NCBI GenBank assembly: GCA_900468065.1
Contig: UBTA01000057.1
Coordinates: forward strand, 31,879-95,878
Source: Hyphomicrobiales bacterium
GTDB lineage: Bacteria; Pseudomonadota; Alphaproteobacteria; Rhizobiales; Rhizobiaceae
DNA length: 64,000 bases
Direction of reading: 5' to 3'
Below the pieces are notes generated by a model, which did not search any database, was not told where the DNA came from, and saw only the letters and a list, made by a program, of their open reading frames with translations. Shown here piece after piece: positions 35,572-43,441 of the stretch (positions within the stretch are counted from its first letter, which is position 1; every line of letters begins with the position of its first letter). Both the position numbers and the translations under genes were made by a program.

Positions 35572-35861
35572 GCCGCGCGTGCTGGAAACCCTCCGCTCAC
35601 ATTGACGACCTGCGCCGCACGTTTGCAACGCTGATGAAACCCGGCAGGCGCGTTACTGAAGTGGCCTACAGCCATTTCATCGCCCAATTCCGCACTTGCG
35701 AGGAATTGACCCGCGAACTGGAAGAAGAGAGCGAAATCCTCGAAACCCGGCTCCGCTCTCACCCTTTTCCGCAGGTCGATCCAAAACCGGACAACGTCAT
35801 ACCGCTGCGACCGAAGCTCAGGCTGGTGTCGTCAGCGCCGGACGGCGGTGACGCGGCATGA
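35568..35861 (+). CDS. small prophage protein, early operon
   Basis: Protein of 97 aa (MSRACWKPSAHIDDLRRTFA), overlapping neighbours by 4 bp on both sides. A charged helix (RTCEELTRELEEESEILETR) dominates, then a Pro-rich tail. No family recognised. Confidence 0.68.
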   Translation: MSRACWKPSAHIDDLRRTFATLMKPGRRVTEVAYSHFIAQFRTCEELTRELEEESEILETRLRSHPFPQVDPKPDNVIPLRPKLRLVSSAPDGGDAA

Positions 35862-36160
35862 AGCGCTCCGACACCATCAGCTTGACGGTTCAGATGCCGG
35901 TTGCCGATGCTTTAAGCACGTTGCAGCCGGAAATCGAGAACATCGTCAACAGCCGCATGGCCGATGCTCGATCTCGTGAATTCGGGCGTTTCAACGCCCT
36001 TCCACAAGGGATCGCGCAAGCGATGACGAACATGTCCACGGCCGTCATTCGGTTTGAAAATTCACAGCACAGCAAAGCTGAAGGGGCGGCGATCGGCAAT
36101 CTGATCGCCGCCGCGAAGGGCTTCAACAAGGCATATCTCGCCTTCAAAAAGGGACTATGA
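35858..36160 (+). CDS. small prophage protein, early operon
   Basis: Protein of 100 aa (MKRSDTISLTVQMPVADALS to AFKKGL) in the chain of 4-bp-overlapping ORFs. Mostly helical, with an N-terminal strand. No recognised domain. Its stop overlaps the DUF3164 start. Confidence 0.68.
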   Translation: MKRSDTISLTVQMPVADALSTLQPEIENIVNSRMADARSREFGRFNALPQGIAQAMTNMSTAVIRFENSQHSKAEGAAIGNLIAAAKGFNKAYLAFKKGL

Positions 36161-36816
36161 AAATGGAAGCAGTCATTCTCGAAGAGAGAGCCACGCTCGG
36201 CATTACTGTCATCAACGGCAAGGAATATATGTCGAACGCCAAGGGCGCGTTCGTTCCGCTGGAGCTGGTTAAGGCATCCGACAAACTTCAGGACGAGACC
36301 GTCCGCAAGGTCATGGGTTACGCGATGGACATCTCGGCGCAGATCGGCCGGTTCCGCGCCAATTCCATGAACGACCTCGATTCGCTCGATGCGTTGCTCG
36401 AACAGGAATATGGCGCAAAGCCCGGTGGAGCGAAGGGAAACCGGACGTATTACACGATCGACGGCCTGATGCGGATCAAGGTCAGCATCGGCGATTTCGA
36501 GCGCCTCGGCCCGGAGCTGCAGGTCGGCAAGCGGCTGATCGACGAATGCATGATGGAGTGGTCATCGGAGGGCCGGCCGGAGATCCGGGCTATCATCACC
36601 AAAGCCTTTGATACCGACAAAGAAGGCAAGGTGAACATCAAGGAAATCCGCAAGCTGGCTTCCCTCGACATCAAAGACCCGCGCTGGCTGGAAGCCATGC
36701 GGGCGATCAGCGATGCGGTCGAGGTTCTGTATTCCAAGCAGTATGTCAGCTTCCATTTCCGCAAGTCCCTTCAGGACGATTGGACAGCCGTCACCGTCAA
36801 CATTGCGAAAGCGTAG
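36157..36816 (+). CDS. DUF3164 family phage protein
   Basis: Protein of 219 aa. The stretch ITVINGKEYMSNAKGAFVPL opens the domain, and DIKDPRWLEAMRAISDAVEV with YVSFHFRKS closes it, a pattern I recognise from DUF3164 proteins of Mu-like phages located between B and gp16. Biochemical role unknown; it may be linked to DNA replication or a nuclease-inhibitor function, as suggested only by position. Confidence 0.85.
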   Translation: MKMEAVILEERATLGITVINGKEYMSNAKGAFVPLELVKASDKLQDETVRKVMGYAMDISAQIGRFRANSMNDLDSLDALLEQEYGAKPGGAKGNRTYYTIDGLMRIKVSIGDFERLGPELQVGKRLIDECMMEWSSEGRPEIRAIITKAFDTDKEGKVNIKEIRKLASLDIKDPRWLEAMRAISDAVEVLYSKQYVSFHFRKSLQDDWTAVTVNIAKA

Positions 36817-36836
36817 GATGGGTCATGAAAAAGATC

Positions 36837-37565
36837 TCAAATACCATTTTCCTGCTTCGTTCGCGCTATCTCAGCAATGACCTCTTCCAGAACCGCCGGC
36901 ACGTTATCGATCTGGATCAGGAGAGGCACAATGAAATTGTCGAAGTCTTCCTGGTAGTAGTGCGTTTCGTTACCTGTAACCGGCCCCGAAACTTGGTGCA
37001 GATGAGAGGTCAGCGCTCCCCTAACCTGCGGCAAGCTGTCGGTGATGATATCCAGCTTGCGTGTAAGTTTTCCGTCGAAAAGCGCCGCTCCATCAACAAA
37101 TTGCTTACGCGAGAAGATCTCTATCAGGTTCCCAACAGGCTTGACGTATCCAGAGGCGACAGCTGTAAGAAAATGATAACGCGGGTCTCCCGGCATTCCG
37201 GCGAACGGTTCGCGGTTCAAACTTACGCGCCCCAGGTCTTCCGCCGCCGCTTTCAGGTCATCCAGTTGAGGATTGATAGCCCGTTCAAGGCGCATCTTGT
37301 CGCTTCGGACAGCCAGATCAACCGTCTGCTGGTGTCGAACAGCCTGCATTCTGTCGAGCTGGCCCATTTTTCTGACCGTCGCAAAGGCAGCAGCTACCGC
37401 GAGAGCGCCGGTCAGCAGAGTTTGATAGTTGAAAATAAAGAGGCCAACGCTGTCCGTCTTCCCTCCAATTATCGCGGGTGGCAAAAGCATCATTGCGATC
37501 ATCAGAGCCAAGAAAATAATTATTGCTTCCCTGGCGTGCCCAAAATGCGGTTCGGTGTTCTTCAT
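36837..37565 (-). CDS. counter-oriented prophage membrane protein A
   Basis: Protein of 242 aa starting MKNTEPHFGHAREAIIIF, with a good AAGGGAG ribosome site on this strand. Two membrane helices: ALMIAMMLLPPAII and, after IFNYQTLLT, GALAVAAAFATV. A long soluble helical domain follows (RHQQTVDLAVRSDKMRLERA) up to ARTKQENGI. It is clearly similar to the second counter-oriented protein at 37888-38658 (F/Y-QTL, GA-x-A, RH-x-Q-x-D, K-D/M-RL-x-IERA). Function unknown. Being opposite to phage transcription it should be expressed in the lysogen; a moron-type role is inferred. Confidence 0.75.
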   Translation of the reverse strand: MKNTEPHFGHAREAIIIFLALMIAMMLLPPAIIGGKTDSVGLFIFNYQTLLTGALAVAAAFATVRKMGQLDRMQAVRHQQTVDLAVRSDKMRLERAINPQLDDLKAAAEDLGRVSLNREPFAGMPGDPRYHFLTAVASGYVKPVGNLIEIFSRKQFVDGAALFDGKLTRKLDIITDSLPQVRGALTSHLHQVSGPVTGNETHYYQEDFDNFIVPLLIQIDNVPAVLEEVIAEIARTKQENGI

Positions 37566-37633
37566 TGTAGCTCCCTTCTTCGTCGATATCCGCACACGTT
37601 CCGCTCACCTGCAACGTCATCGGTGGGTGCGTG

Positions 37634-37912
37634 ATGGATATCATGACATCCAAGCGCATCGCCAAGCTGGACAGCGTCACGAACTGCCCGTCATGCGGCG
37701 CGGCGCGCGACACGGCGCTCGGCGGCCGCAAGAACCGGAAGGTGCCGTTTTCATGCGGCGCCATTTTCTTTGTCGAGCCCGGCCAACCGATCGGCTGCCT
37801 GCTGCCATGCCCCGGCCCGTCAAACACAGCCGCGGATCTACTCGATCGCGAAATTATAGAAGCCGATCACCGCGCCCTTGCGCTGGCCTATGCTCTTGGA
37901 GGTATGGCATGA
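37634..37912 (+). CDS. small zinc-ribbon-like prophage protein
   Basis: Protein of 92 aa (MDIMTSKRIAKLDSVTNCPS). It has CPSCGAARDTA and FSCGAIFF then CLLPCPG, so up to five Cys that could bind zinc. Low similarity to known families. It lies on the phage strand between the two counter-oriented membrane genes, overlapping the 3' end of the second by 25 bp. Codon use is like the phage genes. Existence is moderately supported. Confidence 0.55.
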   Translation: MDIMTSKRIAKLDSVTNCPSCGAARDTALGGRKNRKVPFSCGAIFFVEPGQPIGCLLPCPGPSNTAADLLDREIIEADHRALALAYALGGMA

Positions 37913-38658
37913 GAAATTTCAGCAACCGCCTTTTGCTGGGCAACGCCGTATCTAGCTGCCGTGGTCTCCATGAGACCCACAATCACAGGAATCTCCCCGG
38001 CCAATTCAGTGACGCGATCGTACACATCGCTGAGCGTGTCGCGGACACCATCATTCTCAAGCAAATACGGAATTGGCACTTTGTGTTCAAGGCTATCGCA
38101 AACCCCCGCGAGAACGTTCGTCACTGTGATTGCGCGCGCCCGAAGCCAGCTCAATTTGAAGGCAAGCATTCCGTCAAACAACCGGCTTCCCTCTTTCAAC
38201 TGTTCACGGTCAAGCAACTCAATGAGATCGATCGCGATAGTATTGATCTTCTTGGACTGCAGCGCAGTTGCAAAAGCCAGCTGATCAAACGTGGGTTTCG
38301 CATCAATCTCCGTCCAGATTTGAGCAAGATGGCGGGCCATCCCTTCCAAGCCTTTAGCTTGCGGATATACGGCACGTTCGATCGCAAGGCGATCCTTGTG
38401 CAAGATCAAGTCCATCTGATCGGTGTGACGCTTCGCAGCAGCGACCTCGGTTCTATCCATTGTGTTGACAGTCCACCAGGCAGCACCGATCGCGAGAGCT
38501 GCACCGAACAATGTCTGAAAATCGTAGATGAGGTTTCGCCAGGCGTCCTCTCCAACGCGGTCCGAGATATCCGGTGGATCCCCAAAGAGGACAGGCAGTA
38601 TCAAAGCAGCACCGGCAGCAACTGCCGCAGACTTGATAATCCGTGTGAGATTGGACAA
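37888..38658 (-). CDS. counter-oriented prophage membrane protein B, paralog of A
   Basis: Protein of 256 aa from a TTG start (MSNLTRIIKSAAVAAGAALI) with AGGGGG upstream. N-terminal helix SAAVAAGAALILPVLFG, second helix region IYDFQTLFGAALAIGAAWWT, then a long soluble helical part (RHTDQMDLILHKDRLAIERA). Same plan as the 242-aa protein at 36837-37565. Function unknown; both lie in a non-essential slot between early and middle genes, a common site for lysogenic-conversion genes. Confidence 0.72.
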   Translation of the reverse strand: MSNLTRIIKSAAVAAGAALILPVLFGDPPDISDRVGEDAWRNLIYDFQTLFGAALAIGAAWWTVNTMDRTEVAAAKRHTDQMDLILHKDRLAIERAVYPQAKGLEGMARHLAQIWTEIDAKPTFDQLAFATALQSKKINTIAIDLIELLDREQLKEGSRLFDGMLAFKLSWLRARAITVTNVLAGVCDSLEHKVPIPYLLENDGVRDTLSDVYDRVTELAGEIPVIVGLMETTAARYGVAQQKAVAEISHAIPPRA

Positions 38659-38828
38659 AACGCACCCCCTCGCAAAAGTTCGCGCAAGTATTCGTCACGT
38701 GTTGGGGCGCGCAATAGCACCGGGAGGGCCGCGAGCCTAATTTTAGGCGGTTGTACGCAACATTTGTTGAGTGCGTATCAAAGGGCGGGCTCGCGCATCA
38801 CATTGCTCAGCAGGATCGGAGGCATGCT

Positions 38829-39215
38829 ATGACCTCCTCCATCGCTGCAATCCACGTCGCCAAGAAGCAGCTCGGCCTGGACGAAGACACCTATCGGGCA
38901 AAGCTGCAGGTCATCACCGGCAAGAACTCGGTCAAAGATATGACCGAGGAAGAGCGCCAGACAGTCATTGCCGCCTTCCGCCAAAACGGCTTCAAGCCGG
39001 TCGAACGTCGCCAGGACGGCCGTCAGAAGCTTACCGGGCAGTTTGCCCCGAAGCTCCAGGCGCTCTGGATTGGCGGCTATAATCTCGGCGTCGTCGAGAA
39101 CCGCGACGACAGCGCCATGCTTGCCTTCGTAAAGCGCCAGACCGGCCTCGACCACACTCGGTTCCTGCACTACGCAGACGACGCCAGAAAAGCGATTGAA
39201 GGCCTGAAGGGATGA
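38829..39215 (+). CDS. GemA/gp16 family (DUF1018) regulatory protein
   Basis: Protein of 128 aa starting MTSSIAAIHVAKKQLGLDED. The DUF1018 pattern is visible: IHVAKKQLGLDEDTYRAKL near the start and ALWIGGYNLGVVENRDDSAM, then FVKRQTGLDHTRFLHYADD. Mu gp16/GemA modulates host gene expression. The frame is open to 38751, but the ribosome site GGAGG precedes 38829. Confidence 0.87.
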   Translation: MTSSIAAIHVAKKQLGLDEDTYRAKLQVITGKNSVKDMTEEERQTVIAAFRQNGFKPVERRQDGRQKLTGQFAPKLQALWIGGYNLGVVENRDDSAMLAFVKRQTGLDHTRFLHYADDARKAIEGLKG

Positions 39216-39233
39216 CTGCACCGCGAAGCCGGC

Positions 39234-39482
39234 GTGAGCTTCGGCAACACAAACGGCTATGACTGGATGGCTGCGGACGGCGCGAAGATCGCCTGGGCGC
39301 AATGGAAGCTGCTCAATCCAGAGGCAAGGCTGATGGTGCGCAACGGCTTTGACGAAGCCGTACTGGCGATCGCTGGGCCAGACGCTGTGGGCATGATGGT
39401 CAACGTCACACCGACCGCCTGGCAGAAGGTAATGAACTCACTGGGCCTACAGGTTCGTACGTTGAAGAAGGCGGGCAAATAA
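39234..39482 (+). CDS. small prophage middle-region protein
   Basis: Protein of 82 aa with a GTG start (MSFGNTNGYDWMAADGAKIA). The frame follows gp16's stop directly. One mixed alpha/beta domain, no known family. Its stop overlaps the next gene's start (TAATG). Confidence 0.6.
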   Translation: MSFGNTNGYDWMAADGAKIAWAQWKLLNPEARLMVRNGFDEAVLAIAGPDAVGMMVNVTPTAWQKVMNSLGLQVRTLKKAGK

Positions 39483-39910
39483 TGGTCGCCTACTCCTTCA
39501 AGCCGTTCTTCGCTCCGCAGATCGAAACCCGTTCCAAAACCCAGACAGTCCGCGCCGATCGGCGGCGGCATGCTCGCCCGGGCGAAGCACTGCAGCTGTT
39601 TGTCGGCATGCGGACACGCCACTGCCGCAAGCTGCTCGGCATCGACCCGACCTGTTTGTTTGTTTCCCCGATACACATACAAACAAACACGCTGGTCGGC
39701 GGCATCGCCTCGATCGAGATCGATGGCCGCGTCCTCCATCGTGACGAGATCGAAGTCTTTGCCCGAGGAGACGGCTTTGCGCCCGAGCACATCAACGGGC
39801 TCGATTGCGGCATGACCGGCAAGACCGCCCGCGAAAACATGGGTCATTTCTGGCTCGACAACCATGGGGCCGGATCATTCCAAGGCGTTCTGATCGGCTG
39901 GAATGGATGA
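39482..39910 (+). CDS. ASCH-like domain protein
   Basis: Protein of 142 aa. The opening (SFKPFFAPQIETRSKTQTVR, then HARPGEALQLFVGMRTRHC) matches the pattern of phage ASCH-domain proteins, which are RNA-binding (PUA-like) folds. Also rich in His/Cys (RHCRKLL). Function in phage biology is unclear; proposed RNA-linked regulation is an inference. Overlaps the following gene by 4 bp. Confidence 0.65.
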   Translation: MVAYSFKPFFAPQIETRSKTQTVRADRRRHARPGEALQLFVGMRTRHCRKLLGIDPTCLFVSPIHIQTNTLVGGIASIEIDGRVLHRDEIEVFARGDGFAPEHINGLDCGMTGKTARENMGHFWLDNHGAGSFQGVLIGWNG

Positions 39911-40113
39911 TGACCTCGCCGCTCCCCCTCTTCGATTGGAAACAGTTGACCGAAGCGGAGCGGCTTCAGCGTGACCGTGAACGCCTTTTGAGCCGCATTC
40001 AAAAGCTGCGCCCACATGCTCACCAGCGCCTGGCGCTGGAAGAACGTATCCGGTCGATCACGCTTCAGCAGATAGCCCTCGAAACTTCGCTCTATGCGGA
40101 GAAGCGGCCATGA
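39907..40113 (+). CDS. small charged prophage protein
   Basis: Protein of 68 aa (MMTSPLPLFDWKQLTEAERL to LYAEKRP), a Leu/Arg-rich helix pair. Overlaps both neighbours by 4 bp. No family recognised. Confidence 0.6.
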   Translation: MMTSPLPLFDWKQLTEAERLQRDRERLLSRIQKLRPHAHQRLALEERIRSITLQQIALETSLYAEKRP

Positions 40114-40505
40114 GCGAGCACGGGGCTGACAACCGGATGTGGATGACGCCGATGCTCAACAGCATCGCCGAGATCGCAGGCGAACAGGCGGCACTGCTGC
40201 TCGGCCGGGAGAAGGCCGGACAACAGGTCTACATTCCGAGCACCGTTACAGCAGACCATTGGCTTACAGATCTTGTCGGCATCGATGCTGCCAGCGCAAT
40301 CGCGGCGCACTACGGAAGCCAGAAGATCGTATTGCCGGCGGCGTTGAGCGGAGACAAACGCCGTCGTGCTGCAGCCATTGCCGAGATGACCGAGAAAGGC
40401 TATTCGTTGAACAAGATCGTCAGGCTAACCGGCCTGTCCCGTTCAACGGTCCAGTCGCATATGAAGCGGCATAGACCCGACAGCGCTCAAGGCAGCCTGT
40501 TTTAG
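40110..40505 (+). CDS. Mor/C-like late transcription activator
   Basis: Protein of 131 aa. It starts with a helical dimerisation-like segment (WMTPMLNSIAEIAGEQAALL) and ends with HTH-like MTEKGYSLNKIVRLTGLSRS plus TVQSHMKRH. Position (last middle gene, just before the lysis operon) and fold pattern match Mu Mor/C activators. A likely binding site is the 26-bp repeat that begins 6 bp after its stop. The specific family call is by position and HTH shape, not by strong sequence identity. Confidence 0.68.
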   Translation: MSEHGADNRMWMTPMLNSIAEIAGEQAALLLGREKAGQQVYIPSTVTADHWLTDLVGIDAASAIAAHYGSQKIVLPAALSGDKRRRAAAIAEMTEKGYSLNKIVRLTGLSRSTVQSHMKRHRPDSAQGSLF

Positions 40506-40510
40506 TTTCA

Positions 40511-40536
40511 TCGGGTGCCGATTTCGGTATCCCGAC
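40511..40536. promoter_or_regulatory. late-promoter operator copy 1 (before lysis operon)
   Basis: TCGGGTGCCGATTTCGGTAT then CCCGAC. It is partly palindromic (TCGGG/CCCGA outer, CCGA/TCGG inner arms). The same 26-bp sequence recurs at 47608 with 3 mismatches. Located 71 bp before the amidase gene, the position of Mu Plys. Confidence 0.7.
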
Positions 40537-40606
40537 TTCCCCCCGCCACTGATCCAAGACTGTCCTTCGAAACGGCATTCAAGCCGTGTTTGACAGGGCG
40601 TTTCCA

Positions 40607-41095
40607 GTGAGCATTCGAACATCCACGAAATACATCGTTCTGCATTGCTCGGCGACCCGCGCAAAGCTTGCCGTCACCGCTGCCCAGATCCGCGAATGGC
40701 ATAAAGCCCAGGGCTGGACGGACATCGGGTATCACTACGTCATTCGGCGCGACGGCAAGGTTGAGGCCGGCCGCGCCGAGAACGCTGTCGGCGCGCATGT
40801 TGGCGGCCATAACTCGAATACCCTTGCCATCTGCCTGGTTGGCGGATTGAATGACGCCACCGGCCGCCCGGAAGATAATTTCACGGACGCCCAGAAGGCG
40901 GCGGCCGTGAAACTCGTCCGCGAGCTGCTCACGCGCTATCCCGGCGCTTTGATCCTCGGCCACCGCGACCTTTCCCCCGACAAGGATAAAGACGGCGTCG
41001 TCGAGCCGGGCGAGTGGCTCAAAATGTGCCCATGCTTCGATGCCCGTTCCTTTGCGAAGGCTCACGGCCTTCCACCCGCGCCGGTGCGGTTATGA
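40607..41095 (+). CDS. N-acetylmuramoyl-L-alanine amidase (endolysin)
   Basis: Protein of 162 aa from GTG at 40607 (frame also open to GTG 40586). T7-lysozyme-like amidase_2 fold: LHCSATR, IGYHYVIRRDG, GAHVGGHNSNT and GHRDLSPDKD with CPCFD. The zinc ligands are expected to be His in LHCS, His in GHRD and Cys in CPC. It cuts the peptide from peptidoglycan to lyse the host. No signal peptide or SAR helix, so a holin is needed; the next gene fits. Confidence 0.9.
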   Translation: MSIRTSTKYIVLHCSATRAKLAVTAAQIREWHKAQGWTDIGYHYVIRRDGKVEAGRAENAVGAHVGGHNSNTLAICLVGGLNDATGRPEDNFTDAQKAAAVKLVRELLTRYPGALILGHRDLSPDKDKDGVVEPGEWLKMCPCFDARSFAKAHGLPPAPVRL

Positions 41096-41358
41096 GCCGG
41101 CCGGTTTCGAAACCCAGCTATTCACTCACGCGGCAGGCGTTCTGGACCTCGTTTGTGATGGCATGGCTGGTGATCGCCGCCCTCGTTATCGGCGGTCTTC
41201 GGGGATCTGCAGAAGCTGTCGCCCTGGCGAACATCACCGTCCCAAGCATGATTGCGTTGATTGCAGCGATCATGGGTATCCACCGTGCCTTCGGTTCCAT
41301 GGACTATCGATCAGCCGCCTACCAGGCGCGCGATCAGCCGAATGGTGAGCCGACATGA
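41092..41358 (+). CDS. putative holin (two-helix membrane protein)
   Basis: Protein of 88 aa (MSRPVSKPSYSLTRQAFWTS). Two hydrophobic helices (FVMAWLVIAALVIGG and ITVPSMIALIAAIMGI) with a short loop. Its overlap with amidase and position in the lysis cassette indicate a holin, or a holin-associated protein. No family identity. Confidence 0.65.
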   Translation: MSRPVSKPSYSLTRQAFWTSFVMAWLVIAALVIGGLRGSAEAVALANITVPSMIALIAAIMGIHRAFGSMDYRSAAYQARDQPNGEPT

Positions 41359-41717
41359 CGGCGTGGATCACGAAGGCCTCCACGCCGTTCCTTGTGGCCG
41401 CAGCCTTATTTCTGGCCGGCACGCTCTGCGCCTATCTCGCAGTCTCCAAGGTCGCCGGCATGATCGGCGAAGCAGCACGGACCGCCACGGAAAGCCGTGA
41501 CGCGCACTGGACGGCAGAAATCGAGAAGGCAAACGCCTTCGCTGCCAAGAAGCAAACCGACCAGGCGCTCCACGCCCTGAGAATCGAGACCGAAGCGAAT
41601 GAACGTGTCCGCGCCCTTGAAGCGAAAAATGCCGAACTCGAAAAGCAGAACGCGGCTTTGCCTGGCGCTGATATTGGCGGCCTCGATCGGGACCGCGTCC
41701 GGTTGCTCGCACGATGA
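41355..41717 (+). CDS. i-spanin (Rz-like)
   Basis: Protein of 120 aa. An N-terminal membrane helix (FLVAAALFLAGTLCAYLAVS) is followed by a long coiled-coil (EIEKANAFAAKKQTDQALHA, EANERVRALEAKNAELEKQN), typical of inner-membrane spanins. The o-spanin gene begins inside it, in another frame. Together they should fuse inner and outer membranes at lysis. Confidence 0.83.
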   Translation: MTAWITKASTPFLVAAALFLAGTLCAYLAVSKVAGMIGEAARTATESRDAHWTAEIEKANAFAAKKQTDQALHALRIETEANERVRALEAKNAELEKQNAALPGADIGGLDRDRVRLLAR

Positions 41718-41925
41718 TCCGAAGCCGGTGATCGAGATCCGGTATGTCACTCCGGTCATTCCGGAGTCCGCCCGCAAGCGCTGCAATGATCCCTCGGTTT
41801 TGCCCGACCGCGCGATGCCGGCCGGTGATGTCACCAGTTCGTGGAACGCCGACCGCTCGGCGCTTCGGACCTGCGAGCAACGCCGTTCCGCCGCAGTGGC
41901 CGCTGTCGATGGAGCTAACCCATGA
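41599..41925 (+). CDS. o-spanin (Rz1-like lipoprotein)
   Basis: Protein of 108 aa in the +1 frame relative to the i-spanin, overlapping it by 119 bp. Signal sequence with lipobox (LALILAASIGTASGC) and a Pro-rich mature part (CSHDDPKPVIEIRYVTPVIP). Embedded lipoprotein genes of this type are Rz1 equivalents. Its end extends beyond the i-spanin. Start uncertain (ATG 41599 or 41629). Confidence 0.8.
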   Translation: MNVSAPLKRKMPNSKSRTRLCLALILAASIGTASGCSHDDPKPVIEIRYVTPVIPESARKRCNDPSVLPDRAMPAGDVTSSWNADRSALRTCEQRRSAAVAAVDGANP

Positions 41926-42143
41926 ACCTTTCGAACGCAGCCTTTGACCTTGCCGCATTGAGGACTGACCAAGAGCGTGACGCTGGAATCACCGACGCCA
42001 GAGCCGCGCTCAAACAAACCGGATCGACCGTCTGCATCGATTGCGGCGACCCGATCTCCAACGAACGTCGTCTTGCGGCTCCTTTTGCGTGCCGGTGCAT
42101 TGATTGCCAGACGCTCCATGAAGCTGAGAAGAATTCCCGATGA
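41922..42143 (+). CDS. TraR/DksA-type zinc-finger protein
   Basis: Protein of 73 aa. The C4 zinc finger is CIDCGDPISNERRLAA with CRCIDCQTLHE, the DksA/TraR pattern without the long coiled-coil of full DksA. Phage members bind the RNA polymerase secondary channel and alter host promoters, similar to TraR. Its location in the lysis module near Mu-type genes is common for Mu-like phages. Confidence 0.87.
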   Translation: MNLSNAAFDLAALRTDQERDAGITDARAALKQTGSTVCIDCGDPISNERRLAAPFACRCIDCQTLHEAEKNSR

Positions 42144-42532
42144 TCAATTCCAGCGCCACGTCCCTCGACCTCGCGCCGATACTGGCGTGGATTATCGCGT
42201 CAATGACGGTGCTCAACTTTGGCATCCTCATCAAAGGCCTTTTGTCAGCCGGCGAAAAGAAACTTGAGGAGCGCATCGGCACGCTCGAAACCACCGCCAA
42301 AAACCAAGACCGCCGAGTGCAGACCATCGAGAGCGACATGAAGCATTTGCCGGACAAAGAGACCACGCATCGAATCGAGATGACCATGCTGACGATCGTC
42401 GGGCGGCTCGACAAGCAGGACGCGACCCTTGAGGGCCGGTTCGGTTCCATGGACGAGAAGCTAAAACCCATTCAGGCAATCGGCGAGCGCTTGAACGATG
42501 TCTTGATTGACCAGATGAAGAAGGCCGGCTGA
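42140..42532 (+). CDS. DUF2730 family protein
   Basis: Protein of 130 aa with an N-terminal transmembrane helix (ILAWIIASMTVLNFGILIKG) and a coiled-coil (EERIGTLETTAKNQDRRVQT). The pattern and position (before gp26/gp27-like genes) match DUF2730 of Mu-like phages. Function unknown; perhaps membrane-associated lysis timing. Confidence 0.75.
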   Translation: MINSSATSLDLAPILAWIIASMTVLNFGILIKGLLSAGEKKLEERIGTLETTAKNQDRRVQTIESDMKHLPDKETTHRIEMTMLTIVGRLDKQDATLEGRFGSMDEKLKPIQAIGERLNDVLIDQMKKAG

Positions 42533-42870
42533 TGATCCCGATTAGCGTCGATTACGACAAGGTCATGCGCGAAGACGCACGGCTCATTATCCTGCGGGCT
42601 CTGTCCGAGCAGGTCAACGAAAGCCTGTCCAGCAGCACCATTGAACTCGTGCTGCAGACGTTCGTCATCCGCCAGCCGCGCAGCTGGATCCACGGCGAAA
42701 TGGACTACCTGCGAATGATGGGAGCCATCTCCATCGTTGACGCCGGTTCCGTCAAGATTGGCACACTGACCGATCTCGGCTGGCGTCATCTGCTACGCGA
42801 AACGATCATCGAAGGCGTGAAGCGCCCTTCCCGCGCCGTCCTTCCACCCGCCGGCAGCTCGCATGCGTAG
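42532..42870 (+). CDS. VpaChn25_0724-like phage protein
   Basis: Protein of 112 aa with a winged-helix-like part (REDARLIILRALSEQVNESL, WIHGEMDYLRMMGAISIVDA). Ending IEGVKRPSRA is a pattern I recall in this family of Mu-like phages. It starts one base before the DUF2730 stop. Likely a small DNA-binding or head-assembly factor. Confidence 0.7.
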   Translation: MIPISVDYDKVMREDARLIILRALSEQVNESLSSSTIELVLQTFVIRQPRSWIHGEMDYLRMMGAISIVDAGSVKIGTLTDLGWRHLLRETIIEGVKRPSRAVLPPAGSSHA

Positions 42871-43441
42871 CCGCCTCTCGGGAATAGAGCTTCTGCCGGA
42901 AGAATGCGGTCCAGTCGTCACCTGGGCCGCTGAAGCTCTGCAGGACCGGGACAAGACACAGACCGATATCTACCAGGAATTCTACGCCAAGCTTGAAGCA
43001 CTGAAGAAAGAGCATCGCGGCGAACTTGAATTCATCATCCCGTCGTTTTCGGCTTTCAACCGCTATTCGATCAAGCTTGCGGCCATGTCGCAGCGTATGA
43101 ACCAGATGCGCGAAATCGCATCGACGATCGCGAGCAAGTTCGATGCCCAGGCGTCCGACGATCTCACACTGATCGCCGCCGAGGCGATCAAGACGCTAGT
43201 GATGGAACTGCTCACCTCGGCCGGTGAAGCCGGCATCGATCCCAAGGGCGCCATGTCCCTGGCGAACGCGCTGCGCGCTGCGACACAGGCCCAGGGCGTA
43301 TCCACGGCCCGTCGCCAGAAGGTCGAAAAAGAGTTTGGCGAGAAGGTAACAGAAGCCGTCCAGACCGTCGCCAAGGCGAAGGGCATGTCAGCCGAGACGT
43401 CTGAGGCCATTCTTGGCCAGATCCTCGGAGTGCAGAAGTGA
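42863..43441 (+). CDS. gp27-like protein (DUF3486), probable small terminase
   Basis: Protein of 192 aa. N-terminal HTH-like region (MRSRLSGIELLPEECGPVVT), helical middle, and C-terminal helix (GEKVTEAVQTVAKAKGMSAE). DUF3486 proteins in Mu-like phages occupy the small-terminase position before gp28. It overlaps both neighbours. Confidence 0.8.
   Translation: MRSRLSGIELLPEECGPVVTWAAEALQDRDKTQTDIYQEFYAKLEALKKEHRGELEFIIPSFSAFNRYSIKLAAMSQRMNQMREIASTIASKFDAQASDDLTLIAAEAIKTLVMELLTSAGEAGIDPKGAMSLANALRAATQAQGVSTARRQKVEKEFGEKVTEAVQTVAKAKGMSAETSEAILGQILGVQK

Noticed and set aside
36780..37634. 284-codon plus-strand ORF
   Set aside because: Overlaps the minus-strand membrane gene and DUF3164; composition is unlike a protein.
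37429..38832. 467-codon plus-strand ORF across the membrane genes
   Set aside because: Its translation is Arg/Ser/His-rich shadow sequence; the minus-strand proteins have helices, ribosome sites and mutual similarity, so they are the real genes.
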